A stretch of DNA of 64,000 nt from Hoeflea sp. (GCA_019084245.1 JAHRFE010000005.1:1-64000), one strand, 5' to 3'. Counted from the first letter of the stretch, positions 1-11,537 are shown. Numbers and translations: made by a program. The notes: generated by a model not told the origin, from the sequence alone.

Positions 1-138
1 GCCGAAGAACGACATCACCCGCACTTGGCCTACCCTCTGCAACCCCGGCCAGCGCCGGGCAGGCCAAGTGCTGATCCGCAAAATGTGGGGGGTCAAAATT
101 GGACGCCGACAAGGGGTCAATATTCAATGCCGTTTGAC
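1..138. mobile_element. End of an IS21-family-like insertion sequence
   Basis: Two degenerate tandem copies of a GGGGTCAA-N3-TT-N3-GCCG unit lie at about 90-130, and the segment closes with TTTGACA. Read on the minus strand it starts TGTCAAACGGC and has two TTGACCCC blocks. Multiple terminal repeats with TG...CA ends are typical of IS21-family elements. The inner transposase genes (istA/istB) would lie left of the window. A 10-bp inverted repeat (22-31 with 61-70) sits inside. The assignment rests on the repeats only; the exact tip (about 138) is inferred. Confidence 0.5.
22..70. repeat. Inverted repeat inside the IS end
   Basis: CACTTGGCCT at 22-31 is the exact reverse complement of AGGCCAAGTG at 61-70, with a GC-rich centre that can also pair. 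It has no clear U-tract. It may be a transcript-end hairpin or part of the IS terminus. Confidence 0.5.
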
Positions 139-2130
139 AGCCGGGAGATTGATGAGCGTACCATCAGCAATTGATGGGTCGTTGTGAATAGACAGAATAA
201 GCCGCATTCTCTCAATGTTCTTGGTGTGTACAGCCACCCATCGATCTGACCCGTCGTATCCGTCGCCCATCGCCTGAAGGGCCTCATCTAGCTGACGTTC
301 GGCTAAGGGCAGACGCGTCTCGATCTTCCGAATATGTATAGCATTTCCCTTGATGAAAACATTTTCGGAGCAGCCGAGGCAGTTTCCATGTATCTGGCAA
401 GGCAAAAGCGAGTAATCATGGACACAAATGCCGGAATCGGTGATGTGAGCTGAGCCAATCTGAGCATCCATGAAGTCTCTTTGGTCAACTGGCTTATTGA
501 TGCCCTGCATTTTGGGCGGCTCAAACATTGGTCCAATTGCCAACCCGTCATCCAAGGCCTCGCGCATCTGTGACAATATCTCTTCTGGTGTAACGTGATT
601 GTAAGCCTTGTTTTGAGCAGCATCTCGACCGCTCCACTTGGCAATGTCCAGCTCGCTCATACCCGTCAGCTGAGCTACTGTGTTTAGCCAATGACGAAAC
701 GCATGCGTCGTAATTTCTAAATCGCTGCCATCGCGTTCCGTTATATTCCAGCGGTTGAAAACACTTGGTTTTGCTCCGCCATCATGGCCAGACAGCCAAT
801 GCTCGAAAGCGGTGACAGTGGCTTTCTCGACCAGGCACCGGTAGGTGCCGCGTTGTATGTGTCCTTGATTATACAGAAGCACAACAAGGCAATCAGAATA
901 CCTTTGATCATTTGCTCCGTTGAAAAAAGGAAACTCTTTCGGAAGCAAGCCCAGCAAGTGGGTTTCCAGAGACAAGTGATGTACCTCCTTGACCTTCTTG
1001 CCTAAGTGCTTTTGCGTCCGGACCTCTATACCCTTTGTCTTTGCCCAATTGGTCAACGCATACAGATTACGTGCTGGCACGATCTCATTTACCAAGTCGA
1101 GGGGCAACCATCCAGAAGATCGCCAGTGGGCCAATTCTATTGGCAGCCATAATTGCCCTGGGTTTTCCTCATACCATTTCGACACCTTCCGAGCGTCTGT
1201 ACAAATTTCCCGCAAGCGAGCAACTGCACCTTTCACTACCGAGACCATAGGCGTCGGCACCCATTTGACCTGGGGTGGGTTGCCCTTACCCGGCCATACT
1301 CGGATTCCGTAGGCTTCTGTTGTGTCGGCGCTGTCGGGAGTCCGGATTAACTCATGGACCTCGCAATCTTCACGCAATTGCAGAACCTCGTGAGCGCGTA
1401 TCGGCACTGCACAGCATATTGCACTCACGGCGGAATAGAGACGATCAATGAACGTCTCGGCATTGCAATAGATGTATGCTAACCCGTGGTAGGCCTCAGG
1501 ACTGGGCAGCTTTTTTTCGCGCCACTTTCGGGCTTCCTCGCCTATAGCCTCTGTCTTGTCCTTTGGTTTCCGCACTCCATGCCGCCATTGGAATGGGCCA
1601 TTGAAGAAACCCCGGCTCATACAAAATTGGTGTATCTGTTGAATGTAGAGCGCGAACTGGTAGTGGCGAGCAATGCTGACACCCTGCTTTGCGAGCTCTA
1701 CGGCTGAATTCAAAACGCTCACCGTGCATTTCTCAATCGCAGGATGAATGGCTAACTTACGGAATCCTGCTTCGATAAACTGCAAGGCGGCAAGACGTTT
1801 CCGTTGGTTCTCAAATGCCACGGGAGAAGTCGAGTGGGTGTACCGACAGTAGGCCTTTGCGAAGTCGACGAAGTCTGGGTGAAGACATTCACCTGTGATG
1901 ACTTGCCTATTTGAGAGCGAGGAATCTGCGGTGATGAAGGCCAACACACGGTTGTTGCGGTTTTGTCCCTTGGTGATGAACGAGTCGCCGACGGACCAGA
2001 CGTTCTCTTTCCAATCTTCGTTGGTAACCAGCACCTCAATTTCAAATTTTGCGAGAGCAATGAACTCCTGAACGCGCTGCCGCGGAACGATTGTACCGGG
2101 TGGCCTGATGTCCGTAACAACTGAAGTCAT
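124..2130 (-). CDS. Tyrosine recombinase, third gene of the trio
   Basis: A 668-residue site-specific recombinase. Catalytic residues can be placed at R245 (PIRAHEVL), K282 (GKG), H476-x-x-R479 (HAFRH) and Y510 (KAYNHV), so the active site looks complete. The usual second His/Trp before the Tyr appears to be replaced (WSGRD). After the catalytic domain comes a Cys/His cluster (C569, C578, C584, C587), probably a zinc-binding knuckle, and a Leu-rich tail. It starts with ATG inside the ATGA overlap with the preceding gene. The last codons and the stop seem to come from the IS21-like end, so the native C-terminus may be lost. It is thought to act with the two upstream recombinases in strand exchange. 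Confidence 0.8.
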   Translation of the reverse strand: MTSVVTDIRPPGTIVPRQRVQEFIALAKFEIEVLVTNEDWKENVWSVGDSFITKGQNRNNRVLAFITADSSLSNRQVITGECLHPDFVDFAKAYCRYTHSTSPVAFENQRKRLAALQFIEAGFRKLAIHPAIEKCTVSVLNSAVELAKQGVSIARHYQFALYIQQIHQFCMSRGFFNGPFQWRHGVRKPKDKTEAIGEEARKWREKKLPSPEAYHGLAYIYCNAETFIDRLYSAVSAICCAVPIRAHEVLQLREDCEVHELIRTPDSADTTEAYGIRVWPGKGNPPQVKWVPTPMVSVVKGAVARLREICTDARKVSKWYEENPGQLWLPIELAHWRSSGWLPLDLVNEIVPARNLYALTNWAKTKGIEVRTQKHLGKKVKEVHHLSLETHLLGLLPKEFPFFNGANDQRYSDCLVVLLYNQGHIQRGTYRCLVEKATVTAFEHWLSGHDGGAKPSVFNRWNITERDGSDLEITTHAFRHWLNTVAQLTGMSELDIAKWSGRDAAQNKAYNHVTPEEILSQMREALDDGLAIGPMFEPPKMQGINKPVDQRDFMDAQIGSAHITDSGICVHDYSLLPCQIHGNCLGCSENVFIKGNAIHIRKIETRLPLAERQLDEALQAMGDGYDGSDRWVAVHTKNIERMRLILSIHNDPSIADGTLINLPAVKRH

Positions 2131-3653
2131 AGACCTTTTCCATCAGCTTGACCCCGTTCTGCTGTACACAGCTGGATAACCTCCGCTACGGCAAAAATGG
2201 TCCTATCTTTGATGGCGTAAATCTTTGGGGAGTACTGAGCCTCAATCATCCTTTCTCTGTCATCCATCAGCGCTTCAAGGAAAGCCTCATGAGGCCCGTC
2301 AATCCAGGGTTGGAAGTGACGGCAAGTGTAGCAAGCAAAAGGGACCGTCAGCCCGCAGAAGCTCATTTGACCGCAATATCCCAAGGGTTCTCTGACGTTA
2401 TCTCGGAGTGTTCGGTCATAGATTCTATTGTCCCCATGTGTGCCGCGTAAAACTTCGCTTTCCGACATCACAACCACCCCTGCAAATGCCTGAGCGAGCG
2501 GAGCCATCTCCATTGCCAGATGGCGATCCAACCGAAGAACCATGGAAGGGCTGGCTTCATAGTAGACGCCGACGTTTTGGGTGTCGGAATGATCCAGAAG
2601 TTCCGCGACCGTATACTTATCTCGGCCGTCATCAACGGCTCGCTGGGCCATGGTAATGCGGAACCGCTTGGTATTTGCCTTCAATACAATGACTTTTTCA
2701 AATGTAGCCTTTAGCCGACGTGCTAAGCTGGCAGAGGACAGATGATATCGAAATCCGGGCAGATCACCTTCTTCAACACCCATGAACATTGGCCATTCGT
2801 CCCCGGCCAAAAGCATTTCTGCCCGTCGTTGACTATTTTGCTCAATTAGGAGCTCTAGGAGTAGGCCTATCTGTTTGCTGCAATATCGGGTCTTGAAAGC
2901 TGCCCTGACATCAGAGCCGCGTTGTTTGGCGCGCGGCATTCGTAATGCGTAGTTACGACCCCCTTCGCCCTCTGAGACGATCAGATCGGATTCCTTTAGT
3001 GCTGCGATTTGAATTGGTCTGACGCCAAAACCGAGCAGTAGCCAAGCCAACGCATAATCCATAAGGCAAATTACACCACGAGCGAAACCGTCGTTAAGAG
3101 CAGCCTGAATGGCAAAAAGTTCGGTGTCGTTAAAAGCTCCAGTATTTGGATCGCGAGTCCGAATGGAGGTCCCTTTGATATTACCCCTGATGGTCGCTGA
3201 CCCGAGATAACTAAGTACTTCAGCGGAAGCAATTCCGTAACCTTTACGCTCCATAGTGGAGAGCAGTATTCTTAGAATCCCGAGTTTCCATTCGGTCTTT
3301 GTGTCAAGTCCCTCTTTAAATCTCAGTATTTGCCCGAGACCAATCTCGGTGCAAGCTATTGGTGTTATTTCTCTAGTTTCTTCATAAAAATTCCTGAATA
3401 CTTTGAAAAGATTTTGTGAACTCGCAAATGAATTATTTTCAAGTTGCCAAATTAAAGCCAACTTTAGACGTAAAATGATACGCTCGTCCAACGCTTCTAA
3501 AGTATCAAATCTGAATGTGTAACTACCAATAAGGCCTCCCAAAGGCCAAATATTTAATCGCGGATTGAACACATTACCTTCTTTCGTCTCCGCTGTTTTT
3601 GGTATCCTTGGGAGTTCAATGGGCAATTTCTGAACCGTTTTCTGGCTTTTCAT
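2127..3653 (-). CDS. Tyrosine recombinase, second gene of the trio
   Basis: A 508-residue recombinase of the integrase superfamily. R212 lies in GFGVRPIQ, the second conserved Arg is R332 in RFRITMAQR, H355 lies in LLDHSD, and the nucleophile is probably Y364. The His of the usual HxxR box is replaced (K329 at that position), so activity may depend on its partners. A C-terminal cluster C427, C433, C441, C444 (CX5CX7CX2C) looks like a zinc site and parallels the one in the third gene. The ATG overlaps the stop of the upstream frame by ATGA, and its own stop overlaps the next start the same way. Confidence 0.8.
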   Translation of the reverse strand: MKSQKTVQKLPIELPRIPKTAETKEGNVFNPRLNIWPLGGLIGSYTFRFDTLEALDERIILRLKLALIWQLENNSFASSQNLFKVFRNFYEETREITPIACTEIGLGQILRFKEGLDTKTEWKLGILRILLSTMERKGYGIASAEVLSYLGSATIRGNIKGTSIRTRDPNTGAFNDTELFAIQAALNDGFARGVICLMDYALAWLLLGFGVRPIQIAALKESDLIVSEGEGGRNYALRMPRAKQRGSDVRAAFKTRYCSKQIGLLLELLIEQNSQRRAEMLLAGDEWPMFMGVEEGDLPGFRYHLSSASLARRLKATFEKVIVLKANTKRFRITMAQRAVDDGRDKYTVAELLDHSDTQNVGVYYEASPSMVLRLDRHLAMEMAPLAQAFAGVVVMSESEVLRGTHGDNRIYDRTLRDNVREPLGYCGQMSFCGLTVPFACYTCRHFQPWIDGPHEAFLEALMDDRERMIEAQYSPKIYAIKDRTIFAVAEVIQLCTAERGQADGKGL

Positions 3654-4974
3654 CGTATATTCTCCAAATCAGCGATCTTCAGGCCATCGTGCATTTCTCG
3701 AATTACTTCATTGGCCCGACGCCGCACTGTCCGGCGGAGGTAAGTAAGTGCCGATTTCTCACTACGCCAACCCATCTGGTTCATTCGCCATTGCGTCTCT
3801 TGAGCTTCCGGTATGCCCTTTCTGTCCATGTATTCAGAGAAGGTGTCGTTCCATGAATGCCTCAGCAAATGGGGGGTAAGGTTATCAGGCATACCCGGAA
3901 CTTTTTTCGGATTTTGCGCAGGATTTTGTTCACGCTGGAAAGCGACAATGGCAAGCCAGTCGTGACATCCACGAACAAGAACGGATGGCCGCGTGCTCCG
4001 GGGATTTTTGATCGATGACGCACGACATACTCATGGAGCAACTCCGAAGTGCGTCCACTTAAGGCAAGCAATCGGGCGGCCGTTTTGGTGGAAGGCTTGT
4101 AGAGTCGTGGATCATCCGGATCGTCCGGTCTGCGGTGAATCGCGATCGTTGCATCACGACCGAGGGAACAATCGGAAACGCGAATGCCAAGCAGTTCTCC
4201 TCGCCTGAGACCAGCCTCAATGAGCATTCTGATCAACAGGTAATTGCGAAAGCGCACATTGGGTGAAAACGGATTCTCTGGATGGTTGGGTTCAATGACA
4301 GAACGTAATCGCGCAAGAGTGTCCGGATTCAGTCCCTCCGGCATCCCCATATCGTTGCTGTGCTTTGGCGCAGGTCCCGTCTGGGCCTCGATGAATCCGA
4401 GGCACTGGTCTCTAACATCGTTGTAGAAATTCCAACGGTGTGGCCATGGTGATAGCTGAGAGAGAATGTCCGCGCTCGTAAATTCCACGAACGAACGAAC
4501 TGCCGCCAAGCGATTTCTTTTTTCGCTAGATTTAATGGATGCTCTCTTCTTACGCGATTTACCAATACATTTAAGCGAATGCACGGCATCAACATTCACT
4601 TTTGAGAGAATGTGATCGATGTATTGCCCGCATACATTCGCCAAATCGATGACTTCTGTAAGCGTGAAGAAGGTTCCTTCCCTCAACCGCTCTTCAACAT
4701 CTATTCCTCGGGCATCTGCCCACAGAAATAGAAACATTAGCGCACGAAGTTCATTACAAAGTGTGTTTGGCTGGCGTCCACCTGCTCTTCGATGAGCAAT
4801 AATCCAATACATTGCTGACGAAATTGGAATTCCCGTGCTGATCCGAACAAGAAATGGCATTCGTTCACCCGAACTGAACTTTATCCACCTAACTTGAAAA
4901 ATATTTTTTCTCGATTCACTCAATATCTCGCCCTCTTTGGCGATGAAAAAGCCAGATTGATTTTGATATGTCAA
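3650..4974 (-). CDS. Tyrosine recombinase, first gene of the trio, two frames joined by -1 frameshift
   Basis: Frame 0 (4974-3862) encodes 370 residues with a core-binding region and the first half of the catalytic domain (R257 in GLRRGE, K297). The missing half is in the -1 frame from 3900 to 3650, with H369-x-x-R372 (HLLRHSW), W403 and nucleophile Y412. A slip at 3901-3907 would give a 441-residue complete recombinase. Without the slip a 370-residue protein lacking the nucleophile is made. The start is uncertain: TTG at 4974 directly follows an in-frame stop, and TTG at 4923 has a better ribosome site (GAGGG). The break could instead be a mutation or base-call error. Confidence 0.75.
3901..3907 (-). 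other. Slippery heptamer A AAA AAG, putative programmed -1 frameshift site
   Basis: On the minus strand the codons read CGA AAA AAG, giving the X XXY YYZ heptamer A AAA AAG, the sequence used by E. coli dnaX and many IS transposases. Slipping one base back gives AAA AAA GTT and enters the frame with the missing catalytic motifs. A weak 5-bp stem (GGGTA with TACCC, 13-nt loop) starts about five bases downstream. No clear stimulatory Shine-Dalgarno was seen upstream. Confidence 0.55.
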
Positions 4975-5001
4975 TGTTTAAATCAAATGACAACCATTTA
5001 G

Positions 5002-5022
5002 TAAATGAACATTGTTCATTTA
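5002..5022. promoter_or_regulatory. 21-bp perfect palindrome upstream of the recombinase trio
   Basis: TAAATGAACA at 5002-5011 and its reverse complement at 5013-5022 are separated by one base, 28 bp upstream of the farthest possible trio start. Outer arms ATCAAAT (4982-4988) and ATTTGAT (5022-5028) extend the symmetry. It could be an operator or a recombinase binding/core site. A second inverted repeat, ATGTTTT/AAAACAT, lies at 5109-5134. Confidence 0.55.
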
Positions 5023-5811
5023 TTTGATAACTATAGATTGTACAAATATATAAATAAATATAAAATAGCAACGATAGGTTATAATACTTTAAAAGCGATG
5101 ATAAAAATATGTTTTATTTATTTGAACAAAACATAGAAAAGTTTTTTAGTATTTTTAGGTGGAATTAGAGGTCCGCTGAATTAATAAATCATAACATTTC
5201 ATTATCAATATCGATACGATTTATATCGCTTAATCGATGATTGGTTGAGATTTAATGTGAGAATTTCTAGGAGCAACTTAAGGCGAAAATGCCACCGGGT
5301 CTTGGCCCAAGGCATCAGAAGCAGCATCACCGAGATGGAGGAATATCGGAGTAATGTCCGGCCACACTCGAAATAGAGCCTGTCACTTTTGCTGCGACAT
5401 TAGTGTGCTCCGATTGTTTGGGCTGACCCCAAGCAAAAATTGCTAGAGTATGACCAACGACACCCATGCGCCGTGCGACGCACAAATGTGTTTCAAAAAA
5501 TTCAATAGGAGTACAACAGATAAGAACAACAGCTGCTCGGCCGTCGCCGAAAAATGCAGGTTGCAAGCCACCCGTCTGCCCGCCTACATCCTTGAGCCAG
5601 ATCGTTTAGTTTATCTCGCCGTACCGCACTTAAGGGATTCCTGAACAAGAACCCGACGGAATCGATCCAAATGTTGCAAATAGCTTTACAAAAAGGAGTT
5701 CTATCCTAAAAGCAACGCGCTGACACCCCACGACGCGATTGTGCAAACCGAATATGCTGTAATCTCAATGACTAAACGGCAGCTATTTTACATAATCAGA
5801 AACGTTCGTCC
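5023..5811. other. Gene-poor region between recombinase trio and ssb
   Basis: The first 250 bases are very AT-rich and contain short imperfect palindromes around TATCGATA and ATCGAT (about 5208-5245). From about 5280 the composition moves toward that of the chromosome. Short open frames on both strands (for example 5327-5566 minus and 5450-5644 plus) have no recognisable domain. The junction between mobile and core DNA probably lies here. I found no tRNA and no direct repeat clear enough to call an attachment site. Confidence 0.5.
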
Positions 5812-6333
5812 CTAGAACGGAATGTCGTCGTCGAGATCCCGCGACGATCCGCCGCCAAAGCCGCCGCCCTGGTCGCTCGAGCCGCCACGACCGCCGCCCG
5901 AGGATCCGCCGCCGCCGAAGTCGCCGCCACGGCTGCTGCCGCCGCCGCCATAATCGCCGCCGCCGCCACCACCGCCTTCGCTGCGGCCGTCAAGCATGGT
6001 CAGGTTGCCGTTGAAGCCCTGCAGCACCACTTCGGTGGAATACTTGTCCTGGCCCGACTGGTCTGTCCATTTGCGGGTCTGCAGCTGGCCCTCGATATAG
6101 ACCTTGGAGCCCTTCTTCAGATAGCTCTCGGCGATCTTGCACAGGCCTTCGTTGAAGATCACCACGCGGTGCCATTCGGTCTTTTCGCGCCGCTCGCCGG
6201 TGTTCTTGTCGCGCCAGCTTTCCGATGTCGCCACCGACAGATTGGCAATCGGACGGCCGTCCTGGGTGCGCTTGATGTCCGGATCGGCGCCCAGATTGCC
6301 GATGAGAATGACCTTGTTGACGCTGCCCGCCAT
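5812..6333 (-). CDS. ssb: Single-stranded DNA-binding protein
   Basis: Binds and protects single-stranded DNA in replication, recombination and repair, as a tetramer. The N-terminal ~110 residues are the OB fold ([15 protein letters not shown] start, WHRVV core). A long Gly/Ser-rich linker follows (about residues 115-162), then the acidic tip DDDIPF that recruits partner proteins. The length of 173 residues is usual for alphaproteobacteria. It is divergent from uvrA across a LexA-type box, so SOS control is likely. It is the first core gene next to the recombinase element. Confidence 0.97.
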   Translation of the reverse strand: MAGSVNKVILIGNLGADPDIKRTQDGRPIANLSVATSESWRDKNTGERREKTEWHRVVIFNEGLCKIAESYLKKGSKVYIEGQLQTRKWTDQSGQDKYSTEVVLQGFNGNLTMLDGRSEGGGGGGGDYGGGGSSRGGDFGGGGSSGGGRGGSSDQGGGFGGGSSRDLDDDIPF

Positions 6334-6452
6334 GATGTTTCACCTTCCAACACTTCAGGCGGCCTTGCGCCGCCCCGTCCAAATCGAGTTTCACCTTACA
6401 GGATCGACCGGCGGCCTGCTGCCCGGGCCGGGACAATCCACAAGCCTTTTTT

Positions 6453-6467
6453 GTTCTTTATTTGTTC
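6453..6467. promoter_or_regulatory. SOS box (LexA operator), GTTC-N7-GTTC
   Basis: GTTC at 6453-6456 and GTTC at 6464-6467 with exactly seven bases between them match the alphaproteobacterial LexA operator. It lies between the divergent ssb and uvrA genes, 120 bp from the ssb start and 272 bp from the uvrA start, where it could control both. The rest of 6334-6738 shows no convincing gene. Confidence 0.85.
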
Positions 6468-6738
6468 TAAGGCTTGTGTCAGTTTCTGTCAAGAGATTCG
6501 GCTGGACCCACAGCAACGGCAGTGAGCGTGGCTCGACATTGTGAATGGGGTGCTTATGTATGATGCTGGCTTGCCCCCGGAACAATCGCCATACTGCGGT
6601 GTTGAGGGGGCAGTGTCTTCTGCAGGATGTGGTCGGATGCCTTCACCGGACAGCCGGACCTGCATGGCTTTTGAACAGGTGAGCGGTCTTCGCGCGTTCG
6701 ACGGAACGCCAGCTGCTCCATGACAAATCGGCGGCGTT

Positions 6739-9660
<2,922 letters not shown>

Positions 9661-9663
9661 GGG

Positions 9664-9987
9664 ATGGGCGATCTTGCCGACCAGCTAAGCCTGCGTATCG
9701 AAAGCGGCAGGTTCAGGGTCTCGGATCATGCTCAGGGGCGAATGGATGAACGGGGTATATTGCTGTCGGACGTCTTGGCCAGCGTTCCGTCGTGGTCGAT
9801 TGTCGAGACTTATGAAGTTAACCGGATGGGACTGTCGCTGCTTGCGAAGCACGAATTGCGGACTGGCCCGGTCCACGCTGTTTGGGGTATGATCGAAGAA
9901 TGTGCAGTCCATGCCGTCCTCGTGACGGTGGATCTGCCTGACAAGGAGACGTGGGATGAGCAGTTCACAATCCGACGCAAGGTTTGA
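9664..9987 (+). CDS. DUF4258 domain protein
   Basis: A 107-residue protein with the DUF4258 signature HAQGRMDERGI near residues 22-32 and a beta-rich C-terminal half. DUF4258 proteins are small and often paired with a short partner like toxin-antitoxin or MqsR-type couples; function is unproven. It begins 3 bp after uvrA and overlaps the next small gene by 32 bp, so it is probably co-transcribed with it. Confidence 0.7.
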   Translation: MGDLADQLSLRIESGRFRVSDHAQGRMDERGILLSDVLASVPSWSIVETYEVNRMGLSLLAKHELRTGPVHAVWGMIEECAVHAVLVTVDLPDKETWDEQFTIRRKV

Positions 9988-10197
9988 ACAGGTGACGCGG
10001 CTCGTCGAAGAAGGCGGCTATATCGCCAAGGTTCCCGTCACGTTGATCTACGAGTCCGACGATCCGACCAATTGGGGCCCTATCTCTCGGCTGAGGATGC
10101 GGTGAAGCTCGATGAGGTGCGCATCGCCCTGAGGCGTCGCGACATCCCGGCAGCAGCCCGCTACGGGGAGATTTTCGAGTTGACCAAGGTGGCATAA
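9956..10197 (+). pseudogene. Small partner gene of DUF4258 protein, frameshifted
   Basis: From ATG 9956 the frame reads MSSSQSDARFEQVTRLVEEG and continues to a TGA near 10103. The expected C-terminal half (PYLSAEDAVKLDEVRIALRR, ending in FELTKVA) lies in another frame up to TAA at 10195-10197. Restoring one base at about 10077, in a GGGGCCC run, gives one 80-residue protein. It overlaps the DUF4258 gene, as an antitoxin-like partner would. It may be a true mutation or a homopolymer base-call error. Confidence 0.6.
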
Positions 10198-10265
10198 GTG
10201 ACGGCAAGGGAAGCGTGTAATTGATGTGCAACTCCCTCTCGGCCCGTCATGCTCGGGCCTGTCCC

Positions 10266-11537
10266 ACTGCTGTCCGGTTAAGCTCGGCACTCATAACAGC
10301 ACCATCTGATGCTGGTGCGCGCTGGGCCTTCGTTCGGGTTGCCTGAGTTCGGTGATGGGGCGTCGGTGCATCAGGTTGAGGCGGACCAGGCGGGTGAAGG
10401 CGAGCGGTTGGCTGACCGTGTCCTGGCAGGCCTGCGCCAGGCGCAGCAGCAGATAGGCGATCAGCGCCACGAAGACCTGGATACGGACGGCGTTTTCGGA
10501 AGTTCCGAGGAAGTGGCGGATCCTGAGGTTCTGCTTGATCCATTTGAAGAACAGCTCGATCTGCCAGCGCTGCTTGTAGAGATCGGCGATCTCGCCCGCC
10601 GGGGCATCGAGGTCATTGGTCAGGATGCGGATGGTCTTGCCGGTGGAGATGCGCACTTCGATCTCGCGCACCGGGTCGGCCATCGGGTTCTTGCGCGACC
10701 GCGCCATGCGCTGCGGCAGCAGGCCGATGCGGTCCGCGAGAATGGCGCGATTGCCCTCTGGCAGCGGCTGCTCGGCCGTCACCTCAAGCCGTGTATGGCT
10801 CTTCAATCGCGTGACGAAGCGGCAGCCCTTTGCATGGAGCTCAGCCCACCAGCCAAAATCATAGTAAGCCAGATCAAAGACATAGGTCATGCCCGGCTCG
10901 ATGCGCATGGCCTTGGCCGGGGTGATGTCATTGGTTTTCTGGCCGGTGACGTTGACCGTGAGAGGGGCTTGCGCCTGCGCATCGTAGCACACATGCAGCT
11001 TGATGGCCCGGTGGGAGCTGACCATGTCGGCCCATCCCGAGCGCAGCGACGAGAGCTCGATGCGGGTGGCGTCGAGGATGCGCACGGCGTCCTTGATGTG
11101 GCGGCGGGTGCGGCGGCTGGCGCTTACGGCGATATGGGCGAACAGGCCTGAATACACCGCCGAAGGCCGGTTCGCATTGGCCTCGGCCAGCGTGGTGCGC
11201 GCCACGCTGCGCCCGCCCACATGATAGAGCCGCGATTGCTGGCTCGAAAGCCCCGCCTCGATCTCGCGCAGGCTGACCGCACCCGAAAGCTGGCCAAACA
11301 GGAGCGCCAGGAACTGGCTCTTGGTGGTGAGCCGGCGCACCCGGTAGTCGGCCTTGTGCTCATCCACAAGCTGGTCGAACACGCTCCACGGAACATGCTT
11401 TTGTATCTGGTGAAAAACGCTATTGTGGTGCCGCATGACATTGACCTCCTGTTCGTGTCCAGACCGTCGCGAAACGCCTGAATACGAGTAGAATCAATGT
11501 CATGCGCCTAGTCCAGCTTTTTTAACCGGACAGCAGT
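10266..11537 (-). mobile_element. IS4-family insertion sequence, complete
   Basis: A 1272-bp element bounded by perfect 16-bp terminal inverted repeats, ACTGCTGTCCGGTTAA at 10266-10281 and its complement at 11522-11537. It is flanked by an 11-bp target duplication GGGCCTGTCCC (10255-10265 and 11538-11548). It holds one transposase gene on the minus strand. The intact ends, open gene and perfect duplication suggest a fairly recent insertion. Confidence 0.93.
10291..11436 (-). CDS. IS4-family transposase (DDE)
   Basis: A 381-residue transposase filling the element. The N-terminal domain is of the DUF4372 type (FHQIQKHVPWSVFDQLV). The RNase H-like domain has the first Asp in ILDATRI, the second in YVFDLAYYDFG, and the YREK signature as YKQRWQIELFFKWIKQNL, which carries the catalytic Glu. 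It is intact, so the element may be active. It starts 100 bp inside the right inverted repeat. Confidence 0.92.
   Translation of the reverse strand: MRHHNSVFHQIQKHVPWSVFDQLVDEHKADYRVRRLTTKSQFLALLFGQLSGAVSLREIEAGLSSQQSRLYHVGGRSVARTTLAEANANRPSAVYSGLFAHIAVSASRRTRRHIKDAVRILDATRIELSSLRSGWADMVSSHRAIKLHVCYDAQAQAPLTVNVTGQKTNDITPAKAMRIEPGMTYVFDLAYYDFGWWAELHAKGCRFVTRLKSHTRLEVTAEQPLPEGNRAILADRIGLLPQRMARSRKNPMADPVREIEVRISTGKTIRILTNDLDAPAGEIADLYKQRWQIELFFKWIKQNLRIRHFLGTSENAVRIQVFVALIAYLLLRLAQACQDTVSQPLAFTRLVRLNLMHRRPITELRQPERRPSAHQHQMVLL

Larger units (their letters stand above)
124..5022 (-). mobile_element. Three-recombinase (trio) mobile element module
   Basis: Three consecutive minus-strand genes encode three non-identical tyrosine recombinases, joined by ATGA overlaps at 3650-3653 and 2127-2130, so they are probably one translationally coupled operon. 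Such trios are known as RIT elements and related modules. The genes here (about 441, 508 and 668 residues) are longer than I recall for classical RIT recombinases, so the subgroup is left open. Codon use and GC are visibly lower than in ssb/uvrA next door, which points to transfer. The left side is cut by an IS end; the right end of the element was not located but should lie between 5022 and 5811. Confidence 0.7.

Noticed and set aside
5327-5566. 79-codon minus-strand frame in the same spacer
   Set aside because: No domain or start signal; possibly a remnant but unsupported.
5450-5644. Short plus-strand frame between trio and ssb
   Set aside because: No ribosome site, no homology I recognise, and composition not gene-like.
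10309-11151. 280-codon plus-strand frame inside the IS
   Set aside because: Shadow of the IS4 transposase gene on the other strand.
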